From: Adineta ricciae | Taxonomy: Eukaryota; Rotifera; Eurotatoria; Adinetida; Adinetidae | Reading direction: 5' to 3' | Assembly: GCA_905250025.1 (NCBI GenBank) | Contig: CAJNOJ010000178.1 | Location: forward strand, 156,564-220,563 | DNA: 64,000 nucleotides | Part shown: positions 1 through 12,187 of the stretch, in pieces | How positions within the stretch are numbered: position 1 is the stretch's first letter | How the letters are laid out: each line of letters opens with the position of its first letter | Notes under the pieces: model-generated | Told to the model about the DNA's origin: nothing | Databases searched by the model: none | The model's input: only the letters and a program-made list of their open reading frames with translations | Position numbers and translations under genes: made by a program

Positions 1-143
1 TGTTTTAGGTGTATTTTACAATGAATTGGAACACTTATTAGATTATCTTGAGAATGACAAAATGGTTATCGTTTGGTGCTATTGTTTATTTATTAAAATA
101 TACTTGAAAGTAGAGAATCGGAGTTACAAAAGAAAATACTGAA
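1..143. other. 3' flank, no gene seen
   Basis: AT-rich sequence downstream of the alkaline phosphatase stop codon. No coding signal or RNA gene is visible. Confidence 0.6.
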
Positions 144-1930
144 TTAATCATTGATTATTTTCAGAAGAAAGAACAAAATACTAATTTGTATTAATGTTAT
201 TTTATGATTTGTTTGTGTTCCAGTGGATGTTGTTGAAGAAGATGCTCGTGTGGCAGTAGTTGTTGTTGAAGGATTTATTTGTGTTCCATTGGAAACACAT
301 CCATCTCGATTGACATATTCTCCCCAACATGCTGCATAGGCCATCTTATGTGCAATTGTATGTTGTTCCATTGTTCCAGTAAATAAATGACTCCAAGGTC
401 CTTCCGCATACACCGGTACGTCTTCACCGCCATGTGTTTCAGCTTTCATTGGTAAAGCTGTTGGTGATAAATATTTCGTTGAATTTGTGTCTAATGAATA
501 TAAATAAGTTGCATTTCGTGCAGATGCATAATTAGGTCCATTTCCATAGGCAATGATATTAATCGGTAATCGATCGACATCACTTACATTCAACTGTTCT
601 AATGATCCAAAACCTAAGATATTTGAACCACGGGATGCATATGCACCGAATGAAAAGACATGTGAATGATCAGCTGTGACTACCATAAGTGTTTCATTGA
701 GAACACCACGATCTTTTAAGAATTGCTTCGCATGTCCGATAGCATCATCTAATTGAACATATTCATCTAAAGCGTATCTTGCACGTGTTTCGTGATGTCC
801 ATGATCGATTCTTCCACCTTCAACTAAAAGAAAGAATCCCTGATTTGTTGCCAACAAGTGTTCTAAAGCAAATCTTGTCATTTCTGTTAAACTTGGTTCG
901 TCATTTCCATAGGCCAATCGATCACTTTCATACTGCATATGATCGTATTCAAATAAACCTAGGATAGGTTCGGGTGATCCAAATGGAATTTTATTCATTT
1001 CAGTTTTATTCCAAATGAAACGTCCTTTCCAATAATCATCAACAAGTGATTTTTGATCTGTACGTGAATTGAATATAGATGCATTTTCGACATCACGTAC
1101 CGTATTTGGATAAAAATATCGACGACCTCCGCCGAATAGAACATCGATCGGTGGAGAATGAAGAACAAGTTGCTCAGCAATATCTACACAACCTTGCTGA
1201 GCTTGAGTCGCGCCAAAATATCGTGTATCGTAACCTTCCCAATTCCGTTCGGGAATGTGTGCGTAAGCTGCTGATGGTGTTGCATGAGTGATACGAGCAG
1301 TAGTGACAATACCGACTTTGTGACCTTAATTGAAATTCGAAAGTGAAAAGATCCATCAATTATGAAAGAAATTGTACCGAGATCCTGGGCCCAATTGAGA
1401 ATACTTGATACATTTGTTCCAAGAGAGCTCAAACAGTCACTTCGTTTTGCTCGTCCATCGACACCAATCGTTCCTAACTGAGCTTTAACACCACATAAAT
1501 ACGCAGTTGCTGTAGCAGCTGAATCAGGCGTTTGATGATCGATATTATAACTGAAGAAAAAAACATCAATATTGAAAGTCTTCTCTATCAAAAGAATCAC
1601 TCACGTTTTTGATAAACCCAAGTGGCTGAACTGTTCCATTTCTGTGACAAGATCTTCACCTAATTGTCCATTAACTTGTCCTTTCCGAATTCGTCCAGCT
1701 GTGACCGTTGATACTCCCATTCCATCGCCCAGAAACATAATAACATTCTTTGCTATTCGTGTATTATCACGTTTTTTCAGAATCTCATCAATAGACAAAC
1801 GAGCTTCTTCTCTCCAAAACGATGCATTCTTCTCAATTGACCAATCTGTTCGGCCAGCATGAGCAAATTTCGCAAACGATTGAATCAACAACACAGTTAG
1901 TAAGACAGATCCTAAGCGAACATGCAGCAT
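144..1930 (-). CDS. Secreted or GPI-anchored alkaline phosphatase, 3 exons
   Basis: Metal-dependent phosphomonoesterase of the alkaline phosphatase family, predicted at the outer cell surface or secreted. Exons at 1605-1930, 1378-1550 and 144-1324 join in frame to 559 residues; the two introns (1551-1604 and 1325-1377) are 54 and 53 bases with GT-AG ends. I chose the ATG at 1930 because it begins a signal peptide (MLHVRLGSVLLTVLLIQSFA); the frame stays open upstream to 2113. Family residues are present: metal-binding Asp69 in FLGDGMG, nucleophile Ser119 in TPDSAATATAYLCG, then EGGRIDHGHHE, TADHSH and THGGEDVPVYA, so the enzyme should be active. The C-terminus is Ser/Thr-rich and ends in a hydrophobic stretch (ITLIQISILFFLLKII), which suggests a GPI signal. 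The family call is firm; the anchor is inferred. Confidence 0.93.
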
Positions 1931-2636
1931 GTTATTTAGATCGAATAACAAAAAGAAAGTGTTAAGTAGAAACAAGGTTATCTTACGTAGCCATACTCTA
2001 TTATCAGCCATCGATAGTATCGGATCAATTGTCTTTAATGACATATAACAGAGATTATATGCACGCTCATGGGGAAGAGAAAGATATCGATATATAAACA
2101 GAGGAAACAGCAAAACTAATGATGGGAGAAGAACGATGAGAAACAGATTGTTGAATTAAGGAAAACAAATTCTCATTCGAAGAACTTTCTTTTCACTAAT
2201 TATCCGAAGCATTGTATATCTCATCTAGTATATGATTCTTCAAAACAATCTGACCTTGATATCGTATGAATATACTGGATCAAACTTACTTTGACTTTGC
2301 ATTTCGATTGAATCAAACGTCTGTTCGACATAAATCAAAGATTTATATGCTAATAATCAACTCATCAAAAAAGATTAATGTTTAATTGCTCTCAAAGTAA
2401 TAGATACTTTATTTTGAAAAACTCTCTTGGAGGCAAGGACAACGACTTTTATTCTTGGATATTCGATGATAACAGCGTGATAATGCGATAAAAGATTGTT
2501 TTATTATTTCATTTTTGTGACTTTTTTTATTAGTTTGCACTCAAGTTTTTTCACATTCGAATCGTACGAGTTAACAAATTGTCTCGAGTTGCAGAAAAAG
2601 AAAAACTCGATGTGATAAGAGAACTACAACTTATTG
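1931..2636. other. Intergenic, no gene seen
   Basis: About 700 AT-rich bases between the alkaline phosphatase start and the lyase stop, both on minus. It should hold the phosphatase promoter and the lyase 3' UTR. Short open frames here lack any recognisable feature. Confidence 0.5.
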
Positions 2637-4892
2637 TTATATTGATTGATGTTTTTCTTCCTTCTTGGAACATGTTACTGTTATTGATGAACCCAAGAAT
2701 TGTCCAGATGATGGTAAATCTATTGAAACATCTGTTGTATTATCCGATTGACAGATACAATTCGGTCCATAGCCAATACGATCGAGATTTATTGTTATTG
2801 AACTGTTGACATGTATTGGATGAGAAACAGTGATGGAAAAATCAGTTGAAGTTTCATTGAATAGATAAACACCAGAAGAAGAATTTAATCGAATGTTTAA
2901 TGTAAACAAAGAATTTTGACAGGAAAACTTTGTTGGAAGATCATTCCAGACGACAAACGATGCACGATGAAGTGTTGACCAGGCAATTCCATGAACAAGA
3001 GGATTTGTCGAAATACAAGTAAAGATTTGATCAGTTTTATAAAGTTCTATTCGAGTTAGTACAGATTCAAGATCAATATTTGGTAAAATCATATAATTAT
3101 AATCACGTATATATGGTCCCATTCCATGATCAATCCATACAGTCGCTGTACGTTTGGTCACTGTACCGTTATAAGGCCCAATTGTACTGTACGGTGCAGT
3201 TTTTGTACTAATCTCTGCGCCTATATGGGAATATAGACCTTGATTTTGAAATACATACGCGATTTGGCTTTCACCAATATGTATCCATTGAACATTAGTT
3301 GATTGATTTGAAGTATAGGGAAACGAATAATTCACTCCATCCATCAGAGTAACAATTCGTCCATCAAAAAATCCAACATTGACTTTTCCTGTTGAAACTG
3401 TTCGACTAGCTAATGTTGTCCATACAGTATTCGATGTTGTAAGAGTCAAATTACTTGCCAATGCAATGATCGCATCATCGTAAAAGTGCCACGATCTTTG
3501 TGCTGTAAGATTATGTGTCGCTGTATCCATCATTGTTAAACCATAACTTCCATCGCTGACTCCACCGACAAAACTTAATTTAATCCAGTTAAAACTTCCT
3601 TTTATACAAGGTTCAATGGGAATGTCGTGTTCAACTGTAATACCATTGATGGCTTGCCAATCAAATACAGGAAATATATGACGATAGACTATAGAGTCTG
3701 TTGTATAGAGATTTAAAACACCTTGGCCAAGATGTTCACCTTTTTGATTCTCCATATTTATGCATTCAGTTGGTGTTGTTCGGATTGATTGCATTTTAAT
3801 TGCACAGGTCCAATTTAAACGACGATGAACTTGATAATCAGATGTATAGAAGTGTTTATTACCGATTAGAGGAACAGCAGAAGGTTTCTTTTCAAGACGA
3901 TCGGCAAAATCAGTTAAATCTTTTTTTAAACTATCTATTTCAATTAAATCTCCTAATGATCGAATCCAATCGGGTTGCAATTCAAATTCAAACGTTTCAA
4001 AGTTATTTCCCGTTCGATCGATTGCACGTCCCTCTACTTGCCAATCCCAAACGTTGTCCATTATCATCCAAGCATCGCCTTCTATCAAAAATCTTGCGAA
4101 TATAATCATCTGTTCCTGATTGACTTCATACTTCGTATCTTTTGTACACAAAATAAATATTGTCATAGCTAATGCCCAATCTTGTCCATAAGATGCTGAT
4201 ACTAATTGTATACCATGAAAATGATATGACCAATCGTGTTGAATTCCTTGTCCACCTAATGGTAGAACAACAATATCTTTCCACATACGTGTAAAACCTT
4301 GTTCAAGACCAGTTCGATTGTTTGTTGCCAATGAGCGATATAATTCAATTTGAACCATCCAAATGAGATTTGCACCTGTACCTGGATCATGTTCCCACCA
4401 ATCCGAACGAAATGATATTTGAGTCATTTTTTCGATTTCATACGCAGTTGCATTCGAGCCTAACATTAATAATTGACCAGTGACTAACAATGGGATACCG
4501 ATTTGATTAAACCACCAGTTTGGATTTAAAAAATCGCGTGTTAGCCAAACATTTAAAGCGCAATGAGCACCACGGGATAGTCGAGGATCATTTTGTACAG
4601 TGGAACCAGGTACAGTCAACGCTTGAATCATAATATTTACTCGATTTAGATGCTCTTCAGTTGCCCAGACTGCTAAGGTTTTATCAGCATAATTGATATC
4701 TTCCCAATAACAAGAACTATTCATTTTTTCGTTGAAACTTATAGCAGATTGAACAACAGATGGAATTGTTTTATTCATTGGCCACAAAGTCAATTCCAGG
4801 ATACGCTGACGAATTATGGATATATCATCATTGTCAGATTGACATATTATCATCGAAAAACATAAGAACAAAGCAACTATTCTACAAAACAT
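2637..4892 (-). CDS. Secreted polysaccharide lyase family 8 (hyaluronate/chondroitin lyase-like)
   Basis: A single uninterrupted 751-residue frame for a glycosaminoglycan lyase that cleaves by beta-elimination. The N-terminus is a signal peptide (MFCRIVALFLCFSMIICQS). The PL8 alpha-toroid catalytic residues are recognisable: Asn175 in GTGANLIW, His226 in DWSYHFHG and Tyr235 in SASYG. The His-to-Tyr spacing is nine residues, as in streptococcal hyaluronate lyase. WWFNQIGIP (about 126-134) is the usual aromatic substrate-cleft segment, and GRAIDRTGN gives a conserved Arg. The second half (about 400-750) fits the beta-sandwich domains of PL8. PL8 is mainly bacterial and fungal; an intronless copy among intron-bearing animal genes suggests horizontal origin, which is an inference. 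The exact substrate (hyaluronan, chondroitin, xanthan) cannot be read from sequence. Confidence 0.9.
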   Translation of the reverse strand: MFCRIVALFLCFSMIICQSDNDDISIIRQRILELTLWPMNKTIPSVVQSAISFNEKMNSSCYWEDINYADKTLAVWATEEHLNRVNIMIQALTVPGSTVQNDPRLSRGAHCALNVWLTRDFLNPNWWFNQIGIPLLVTGQLLMLGSNATAYEIEKMTQISFRSDWWEHDPGTGANLIWMVQIELYRSLATNNRTGLEQGFTRMWKDIVVLPLGGQGIQHDWSYHFHGIQLVSASYGQDWALAMTIFILCTKDTKYEVNQEQMIIFARFLIEGDAWMIMDNVWDWQVEGRAIDRTGNNFETFEFELQPDWIRSLGDLIEIDSLKKDLTDFADRLEKKPSAVPLIGNKHFYTSDYQVHRRLNWTCAIKMQSIRTTPTECINMENQKGEHLGQGVLNLYTTDSIVYRHIFPVFDWQAINGITVEHDIPIEPCIKGSFNWIKLSFVGGVSDGSYGLTMMDTATHNLTAQRSWHFYDDAIIALASNLTLTTSNTVWTTLASRTVSTGKVNVGFFDGRIVTLMDGVNYSFPYTSNQSTNVQWIHIGESQIAYVFQNQGLYSHIGAEISTKTAPYSTIGPYNGTVTKRTATVWIDHGMGPYIRDYNYMILPNIDLESVLTRIELYKTDQIFTCISTNPLVHGIAWSTLHRASFVVWNDLPTKFSCQNSLFTLNIRLNSSSGVYLFNETSTDFSITVSHPIHVNSSITINLDRIGYGPNCICQSDNTTDVSIDLPSSGQFLGSSITVTCSKKEEKHQSI

Positions 4893-5684
4893 CGTACCTA
4901 GTAGAGTTGCGAATTTGTTAATCTAATTCACACAACATATTCTATTTATTCTTCTTTTTATCATTTAAGCAAACAAAGAATTTAAAGATAAAATTTAGAG
5001 ATTAAATCAGCACAAATAGTTTTCCTATTCTAGACTTGCATAAATATACGTGCCATTTCATGACTGATGCTGAGTAATTACAATCAGTTTTAAATCATAT
5101 AGAACTGTCAGGAGTGAGATCCAGATGTCGAGATAATTGACTTTATTTAGTAAGATTTGAGTTTAATATTTATTGGTATTTTATGAAATTTAGTGATCTT
5201 ATTGCATCGTTGTAATCATTTGACATAACATCGACTAGTAGTTCCACGTGTTACGAAATATCTTGAATCGAATTTCAGAAGTTTGATATTGACATTAAAA
5301 ATTGAAGACAATTAATGATTCTGTTTCATTATTACAGATAACTAAAAGTTTCCGTGTAATTACACGAAATCAATTAAAGAAAAATTATAAACAAACCCAT
5401 CCAAGAACAATTTTATACTTAAAATCTCTCTATTTGTTTCTCGATATTTTATCTTCTTTCTTTACATAAGACAAAACCAACCACATGAGATTGTGTTTGT
5501 TTTCAATCAATAGAATTAGAACATATGATAACAAAATATCACACCTTCTCCAATTACTTCGTTCTGTATTAGTTTTTTTTCTCTCTATCTCATCGTTTTT
5601 CAATTCTTATCTAGAAGTTAAACAGTAGAGATAAATTGTAGAGTGCTTCTAACCTTTTCTTCATTCGAACATTAATCTAAGACA
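4893..5684. other. Divergent intergenic region, no gene seen
   Basis: AT-rich spacer between the minus-strand lyase and the plus-strand Dabb gene. It probably contains both promoters. I see no repeat or RNA gene. Confidence 0.5.
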
Positions 5685-6017
5685 ATGCTTCGTCGTGCTG
5701 CAAACGGTGCTCAACTTCTTCGTCACGTTGTTCTTTTTAAATTCCACGATACAGCTAGTCAAACAGATATTAGTAAAATCGAACGTGAATTCCGCGCATT
5801 AGCAACAACTAAAGTTCCTCAAGTTCGTGCATTTGAAAGTGGAACACATATTGGAAAAGAAAATTTAAATCAAGGATTTACTCATGGATTTCTCTTAAGT
5901 TTTGATAATGAACAAGATCGAGATACGTATATGGCTCATGATGATCATAAAGCATTTGTTAAACTTCAACAAGGAATTGTTGAAAAGAAGATTGTGATGG
6001 CATTTTGGGGCAAATAG
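5685..6017 (+). CDS. Dabb-domain (stress-responsive A/B barrel) protein
   Basis: Intronless 110-residue protein, the usual length for a single-domain dimeric alpha+beta barrel of the Dabb family. The typical opening LLRHVVLFKFHD (about 12-23) leads into a charged helix, and the closing part has HGFLLSFDNEQDRDTYMAHDDHK and a final beta strand (KIVMAFWGK). The His in RHVVLFKF and the D-x-Y-x-x-H-xx-H-x-x-F segment are the family hallmarks. Members in plants, fungi and bacteria are stress-induced, and some are cyclases or decarboxylases in small-molecule pathways; the role here is unknown. There is no signal peptide, so it should be cytosolic. TAAG lies three bases before the ATG (possible trans-splice acceptor). 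Confidence 0.88.
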   Translation: MLRRAANGAQLLRHVVLFKFHDTASQTDISKIEREFRALATTKVPQVRAFESGTHIGKENLNQGFTHGFLLSFDNEQDRDTYMAHDDHKAFVKLQQGIVEKKIVMAFWGK

Positions 6018-6360
6018 AGATTGTTTTTGTATTTCTTTTTTCTAATCGAGTTTTTTTTTTGTTTAACATATATTTAGAAAATCAATAAATAGGAAGAGAA
6101 CTTCTGCATAGAAAGTCGATAAATAATTTGAATGTCATTTGTTGTAAAATTCAAAATGAGACAAAGGCGACCTCTTTTTCCTTTTTTTCATCTTAATAGC
6201 AGGAGGTTATTGCATAGATTCTGTCATCGGTAATGTTGTATCGTTTTTTTGTATTTTGACAACTATGACGTTATATTTGGGAGCGAAATTTTAATACATA
6301 TATGTTTTTAATTCATTGAATTACTATACATAGAATAATTTTCTTCTGTTAGGTTAAACT
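6018..6360. other. 3' UTR and intergenic spacer
   Basis: AT-rich spacer that includes the Dabb poly(A) signal and the TRPM 5' region. No coding signal. Confidence 0.5.
6084..6089 (+). terminator. Poly(A) signal AATAAA of the Dabb gene
   Basis: AATAAA about 65 bases after the stop codon, following a T-rich run. Confidence 0.5.
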
Positions 6361-9300
6361 ATGGCAACAATCTGTTGCAAACCGAAACGAACCTCTAACA
6401 AAGTTCAAAATAAGGAATCAACTTATCGTCTAGTAATTAATTGATTCATTTTAATTGAAAGATTTTTCATTTTTTTCCAAATTAGACTAATTTATCAAAC
6501 GACGGAGATTGGTCTCGAGCAATTCACCATGATCTTAACATCAAACGACGAACTTGCACAACATTTATCCCTAAAGACAAAACTAAATTCGATCGGTAGG
6601 TCATTTCAATTACTTTCGTCTATTTCATCTCTCTTTTCAGAAGTCGAAGTCGAAGTGATGTTCAATGTTGTTGTAATCGTCTTCATCGTGAACATTCATG
6701 GAGTGTTTACGAAGATCCTGATATCAAATGGGATGCTAAACTTCACACCACATCAGCTTATAACAATGCATACGGATATACACCGAATAGCCATGCAAAT
6801 TACATTCGCTGTGATATGGAAACTGATCCGAAAATTCTCACGAGATTAATGATCGAAGTTTGGAAGGTACAACCACCACGTTTAATCATGTGTATTATTG
6901 GTGGTGCAAAATATTTCAAATTGAATGAAAGATTGGAGAGAGAATTTATGAAAGGTATTATTCAAGCAGCGTTAAAAGCAGGTTTGACCAGTTTGATTGG
7001 ATTTAATGAGAAAAGAAAATAAGTTCGGTTTGCTTTAGATGGATGGATTGTTACAACAGGATTTAAGACAGGTGTTGTGCAACTTGTCGGTGAAGCGATT
7101 CATGATCATAAAGTGACGAATCCGAGAAGTAAAATTACAGCAATTGGTTGTTCGAAATGGGGTGCGACGAAAAATCGAGAATCACTCGTCTCTGTAAGAA
7201 GTAAATGTTGAATTTTTATGATATCTTATGAATTTCTGTTTAGTCAAAACCAACATCTAAGGAAAGTGGAAATCCGTCAACTACTAATGGATCAAAAACT
7301 GAGAAGAAAAGTGAACAAGAGTTAGACCCAAATCATACACATTTTCTTCTACTTGACGATGGAACTTATTATAAATATGACACAGGAGATTATCGTTCAA
7401 GATTTGTCCTTGATGCTGCTCGTTATCGGTACAATGCTGATCCAAACAGTGAACAACAAGATGGTATTTTGAAAAACAATTTTTACAATTACTTTTGTAC
7501 TTCATTTTCTTTTCATTCAAGTTCCTGTGGTCACAATTGTTGTCGAAGGTGGACCGGATACTTTGTTAACGATTTACAAAGATCTTCGTCAAGATATTCC
7601 AATTGTTTTGATTGATGTAAATCAATTATCTGAATCTTCTTTCATCTGATTGAATTGAACTTTTAGGGAAGTGGTCGAGTGCCGAATCTTTTGACAAATT
7701 TTCTCATTCGTACAGAAACAATGATAAATCGAATGGGAAAAGAAGAAATGTCCACTTGGAAACAAGCAGTTGACATCAAAACTACGAAAGATATTGAAAG
7801 GTAAATAATAAATCAACGTTGATTTGATCAAACTTGATTTTTTTAAGATTAAAAAGCCAATTTTATTCTTATGGTGATGAAATCTGTGATGGATTAAAAG
7901 ATATCTCAAAAGGATCGAAGAAGAACGAAAATTTCGATGAATTATTTCATTGTATTCTTTATTGTTTACAACCAGCTGTTCGATCAAGAATTCGAATATA
8001 TAGTCTTGACAATGATCGAGATTTAGATGATACGATTTTCGAAGCGATCATTCATGGTAAAGAAACATTTTCCATGGTGATTTTCTTTAAGTTGGATTTT
8101 TTAGCGAAACAAGAGAAAAGTTCAGATGTTTCCAGTCGAAAACAATTATTGAGATTAGCTTTGGCTTGGGACGCGATTGAAGTTGCGAAAGAACTAATTA
8201 TTAAAGATGATTTGAGCGATTTTGATGTAAGTTGTGAGAAGTTTATTTAAGAAAAATGAAGATTTCTTCTCGAATAGGAACAATCGAAAAGTCAATTATT
8301 CATCGAAGCACTTAAACGTGATCGTTCACAATTTATCAACGTATTTATAAAACTGAATTTCGATGTGACAAAGATTTTTTACGAAAGTCAAACAAATAAA
8401 CCTTGGAAACTGAAATGGAAACAATTGGCTGATATTTACAAAGAAGAATATACAAAAGATGTAAAAAACAAACATACGAAATAATTGTTTTCCTTAAACT
8501 AAACTTTACTTCTTTGATTTTAGAAAGAACGTCTTTATCTCTTAGAAAAATGTAATCGAGGTCGACCAATCGAAGCTCGAGATGATCTTGATCGAATTTT
8601 GAAAACAGTTGTTGGTGATTACATGAAATCGACCTATGCTCCAACAGCTAGTGGATTTTGGGGGCGATTATTAATCTGTTGTCGATGTCCACAGCGAAGT
8701 CGTGTGTCGGATAGTCGTACTATTTTATATACAAATGATGATCTCGACGAGACAGAAGTACCCAATCCAGAAGAAGCGAAGAAAGAAGCACGAGAACTTG
8801 CCCTACGAGATTTATTTTTTTGGGCAGTGCTTACCAATCGATTGGATATGGCCAAAGTATTTTTAGGCCATATGCAGACGCGTATTTGTGCGGCTTTGAT
8901 TGCATCGAAAATCTTGAAGTGTTATATTGAATATGCACGAGATAATGATTCGAAAGATGCGTTGAGTTCGGAGGCAGAGCAATTCGAAGATTATGCAATT
9001 AAATGTTTGAGATTTTGTTATAATTATGATGAATCAATTGCGTGTGAAATTGCTATTCGACGAATTAACATTTTCGGAGGTGTTTCTTGTCTTCAGGTAA
9101 GAATCTTTTGTGAAGAAAAACTCAATGAAATTTCTTTTCTTTCGATCTATTCAGGTCGCAGTTGATGCTGATGACAAAAATTTTGTTGGACAGCCATGTT
9201 GTGATCAGTTATTAAATAATGTTTGGTATGACAAATTGGATCCTTATAAAACGACATTGATTCGTCGTGTTCTCGTACTTATAAGCGTTTGTTCATTTGG

Positions 9301-11307
9301 TTTGTTGGCACCGTTGTTAGTTGCGTATCGTAAACCACCATTGGATTCGGAAAACGATGGTTTTCAGTCATTTGAAAAGACAAAACAGTCAATGACTGTT
9401 AACGAAACACAGGATGAAACTGATGCATTGATTCCCAAAAGAAAACAAAGGTAAATCCAAGGGTAAAAAGCATTAAGAACAATTTTTTTTCGTGTTATTT
9501 TTTAAGATTAAATGATCATGGAATCCATTATTCGGATAATATCATTTCTTCATCAAATTTAACTTGTTCGAAGAAGATTAAATTATATTTCCGCCGTTTA
9601 AAACAATTTCATGAGTCGCCTTATATTAAATTCTTATACAATTCTGCCAGTTACATCTTTTTCTTGTTACTCTTTTCGTACTATCTGTTATTTAATTTTA
9701 ATCCACCAACAGATGATATTCCCAGTATTAATTGGACAGAGATTTTGGTTATTATCATGGTTACAACGATGTTACTGGAAGATTTTCGAAAAGTAAAATG
9801 ATTTTGGCTCCTTTGTTGTTCATTTCCATTTGTTTGTAGTTCCTCTGTCAAGAGAATCGATCATTTATGGGCAAAATGCAAAATTATTTCATCAAAGACG
9901 CATTTTTCAGTTCAATTCGTGTTGCATCTTATCTTCTCTTTTACATTGGTTTAATCCTTCGTTTTGCCAATGCATCAACTCCCGAAGAGTTCTCCTCTGC
10001 AAAAATCGTCCTTGCTTATGATTTAGAGATTTGGTATATTCGATCATTAGCTTTTCTCGGCATCGCAAAAAACCTCGGACCTAAACTTGTTATGATCCGA
10101 AGAATGGTAAATTTTCCGAAAGCAAACTTTATTTCGCAAGAAAATCTTTCATTTAGGTTATCGATTTGTCCTTCTTTATCTATATTATCATAGTCGCAAT
10201 GGTTGCATATGGTGTGGCTTCACGTGCGATGTATAATTTTAATGCTGATGCAGATAGTGATGATTTGACATTTGACGGTCGATCGATCTTTCGACACATT
10301 ATCTATCCGAGTTATTATCTTATGTATGGAGAAGTTGATGGAGATAAGCAAGCACTTGATCGTATGGATTTCATTTTTTGATTGATAGTTTTCGAGATAT
10401 TTTTCGTTTTAGAAAATCCGAATGATTCTACATCTATTGCTACACATGTTTTATTAGCCTTTCATATGTTATTCGTGAATATTTTACTTATTAATCTTCT
10501 CATTGCTATGTTTAGGTAAGTTTCGTGAAAGTTCAGATGTGGAAAACTTTTTGAGCTTTTTAGTTTTACATTTGAATCAGTTCAAACTCAAACAGATCTT
10601 GTGTGGCGTTATGAACGATATTCATTTGTTCGGGAATATTTCGATCGTCCACCACTTTTTCCTCCATTTATTTTGATAACACATTTTTTTGAATTATGCA
10701 AATTAATTCTTCGACATTTACCGTGTACAAAACATCCTTCATCGACAATACGACCAGCGAAGACATTCAGTAAGTTAAATTGTTTTTCGAACCGATTTTT
10801 CATTCGTTTTTTTTTTTAGAAATGGTCGCTGCCACTGGACAAATTGAGAAAGAATGGTCGGAATTTGAAAGTTATTCAACGAATTCATATGCTCAATCAA
10901 TTATAAGTGGTCAGTCGACATCTGCTGTAGCTCTTGTCTCATCGGCTGCACGACAAGACGCTTCGTCTATCACATTAGATGCTCTCAATTTCCCTCAAAT
11001 ATCGCCGAATTTCGACATTAAATCAATTACTGAAGAAATTTCATCAATCAAAAAAGCTGTTGGAGATCTTCGAACTTATGCCGAAGAAGTAAGATGAGTA
11101 AAATATGTGTGATTTGTTTTATGCGAGTTACTCTTCGAAGATGAATCGATGTATGCAATGGATGATGGACGCAATGGAACGTGTAAGGATGTCGAAAGAT
11201 CCAAAACCACGATTACGATCAGCGATAACAACGAGTGGTACGATTTTTCTACAACTTTGATTTCATAGAATTGCTTTTCTTTAGATATTCAATTTACCGA
11301 TGAATGA
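6361..11307 (+). CDS. TRPM-family cation channel, many short introns
   Basis: Multi-exon gene for a melastatin-type TRP channel of very roughly 1,300 residues in the plasma membrane. I placed the start at ATG 6361, with a first exon 6361-6432 and introns of about 50 bases thereafter. N-terminal melastatin homology regions are clear: MCIIGGAKYF, GWIVTTGFKTGVVQLVGEAI (split by the intron ending near 7032), VPVVTIVVEGGPDTL and VLIDGSGRVPNLL. Then come the usual RLALAWDAIEVAKELI and EALKRDRSQFINVFI repeats, the pre-S1 region, and S1-S6. The pore loop reads SYYLMYGEVDGD, and S6 (LLINLLIAMF) is followed by a TRP box (VWRYERYSFVREYFDRPP). The last exons add a short tail ending DIQFTDE. There is no C-terminal kinase or NUDT9 domain, so it is not of TRPM2/6/7 type. 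Gating stimulus unknown. Confidence 0.92.
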
Positions 11308-11389
11308 GCATTTCTGTGATTAATATCTATGCATTTGTATCGTTTATTATTCGTGATTTATTGAAACTAACTTTTTGATTTGAAAATTT

Positions 11390-11395
11390 AATAAA
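11390..11395 (+). terminator. Poly(A) signal of the TRPM gene
   Basis: AATAAA 83 bases after the TRPM stop. The next gene is convergent, with its stop at 11453, so the two 3' ends nearly abut. Confidence 0.5.
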
Positions 11396-11452
11396 TCAAT
11401 CTTTTACATTAAACGAATCTCAACATCAATGTAAGAAATTCATTTATTGATC

Positions 11453-11964
11453 TTAGACAAGAGAATAACCTGCAGCATACAATTCTACAAGAACATTATT
11501 TGCATGATTGTCTGTAGTGAGATGTAGTGTCGGTTTCGATGAACAATATGAAAACTCGAGTAATTCAGAATCGAATGCATAAGCAACTTGATTGTATCGA
11601 TAACCACGCTTGAATTTTGTATCAAAAGTGCCCTTTTCAGGACATTCTGTCCATAACCAAAGATTAACCGAAGCTTCGTAAGAATTCATTCCACTGCGCA
11701 TGAAAACTATCACATCAATTCGACGTGCTGTTGAAGGAAATATAACATCCAGTGGAAAGTCAACAGTTTCCAATGTGTCAAAACGAAATGTACCGAGTAA
11801 AAATGGAACAATCTTAGGTGTGATGAAGCTCACATATGAACTTGCTTCTGATAATAACAAAATTCTTCATAGATTTATGTTTAATTAGATAGTCTATACT
11901 TACGTGTAGAATTGTTCCCCATAGTAAGAGTGACACAACAGATAAGTAAAATAACAACTTTCAT
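11453..11964 (-). CDS. Small secreted protein of unknown function, 2 exons
   Basis: Exon 1 (11904-11964) encodes a signal peptide (MKVVILLICCVTLTMG). It joins in frame through an intron at 11848-11903 to exon 2 (11453-11847), giving 151 residues. The acceptor at the TATTATCAG is preferred because the nearer AAG acceptor breaks the frame. The mature part looks like an all-beta fold: FRFDTLETVDFPLDVIFP, NLWLWTECP and KPTLHLTTDNHANN. Two Cys remain (in WTECPEK and SYCSSK) and could pair. I do not recognise the family. The signal peptide and clean splice support a real gene. Confidence 0.72.
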
Positions 11965-12187
11965 CTTGATGAAAAATCAGAAAATGAATGTTTTTTTTGT
12001 CTTTGCTAACGATCGTCAACGCTTTCTTATCGAATAAATTTCAAAGATATACATTGATAAGATCGTCATAATCCTTTACTTTCTTTTGATTATCAGTTAG
12101 TGTTGAATATAATCTCGCGAATTGAATTTATTGAAGAGAAAAACAAAGAATTTAGAGAAGTCTTGTTTTGATAGAAGAGATTTGCAA

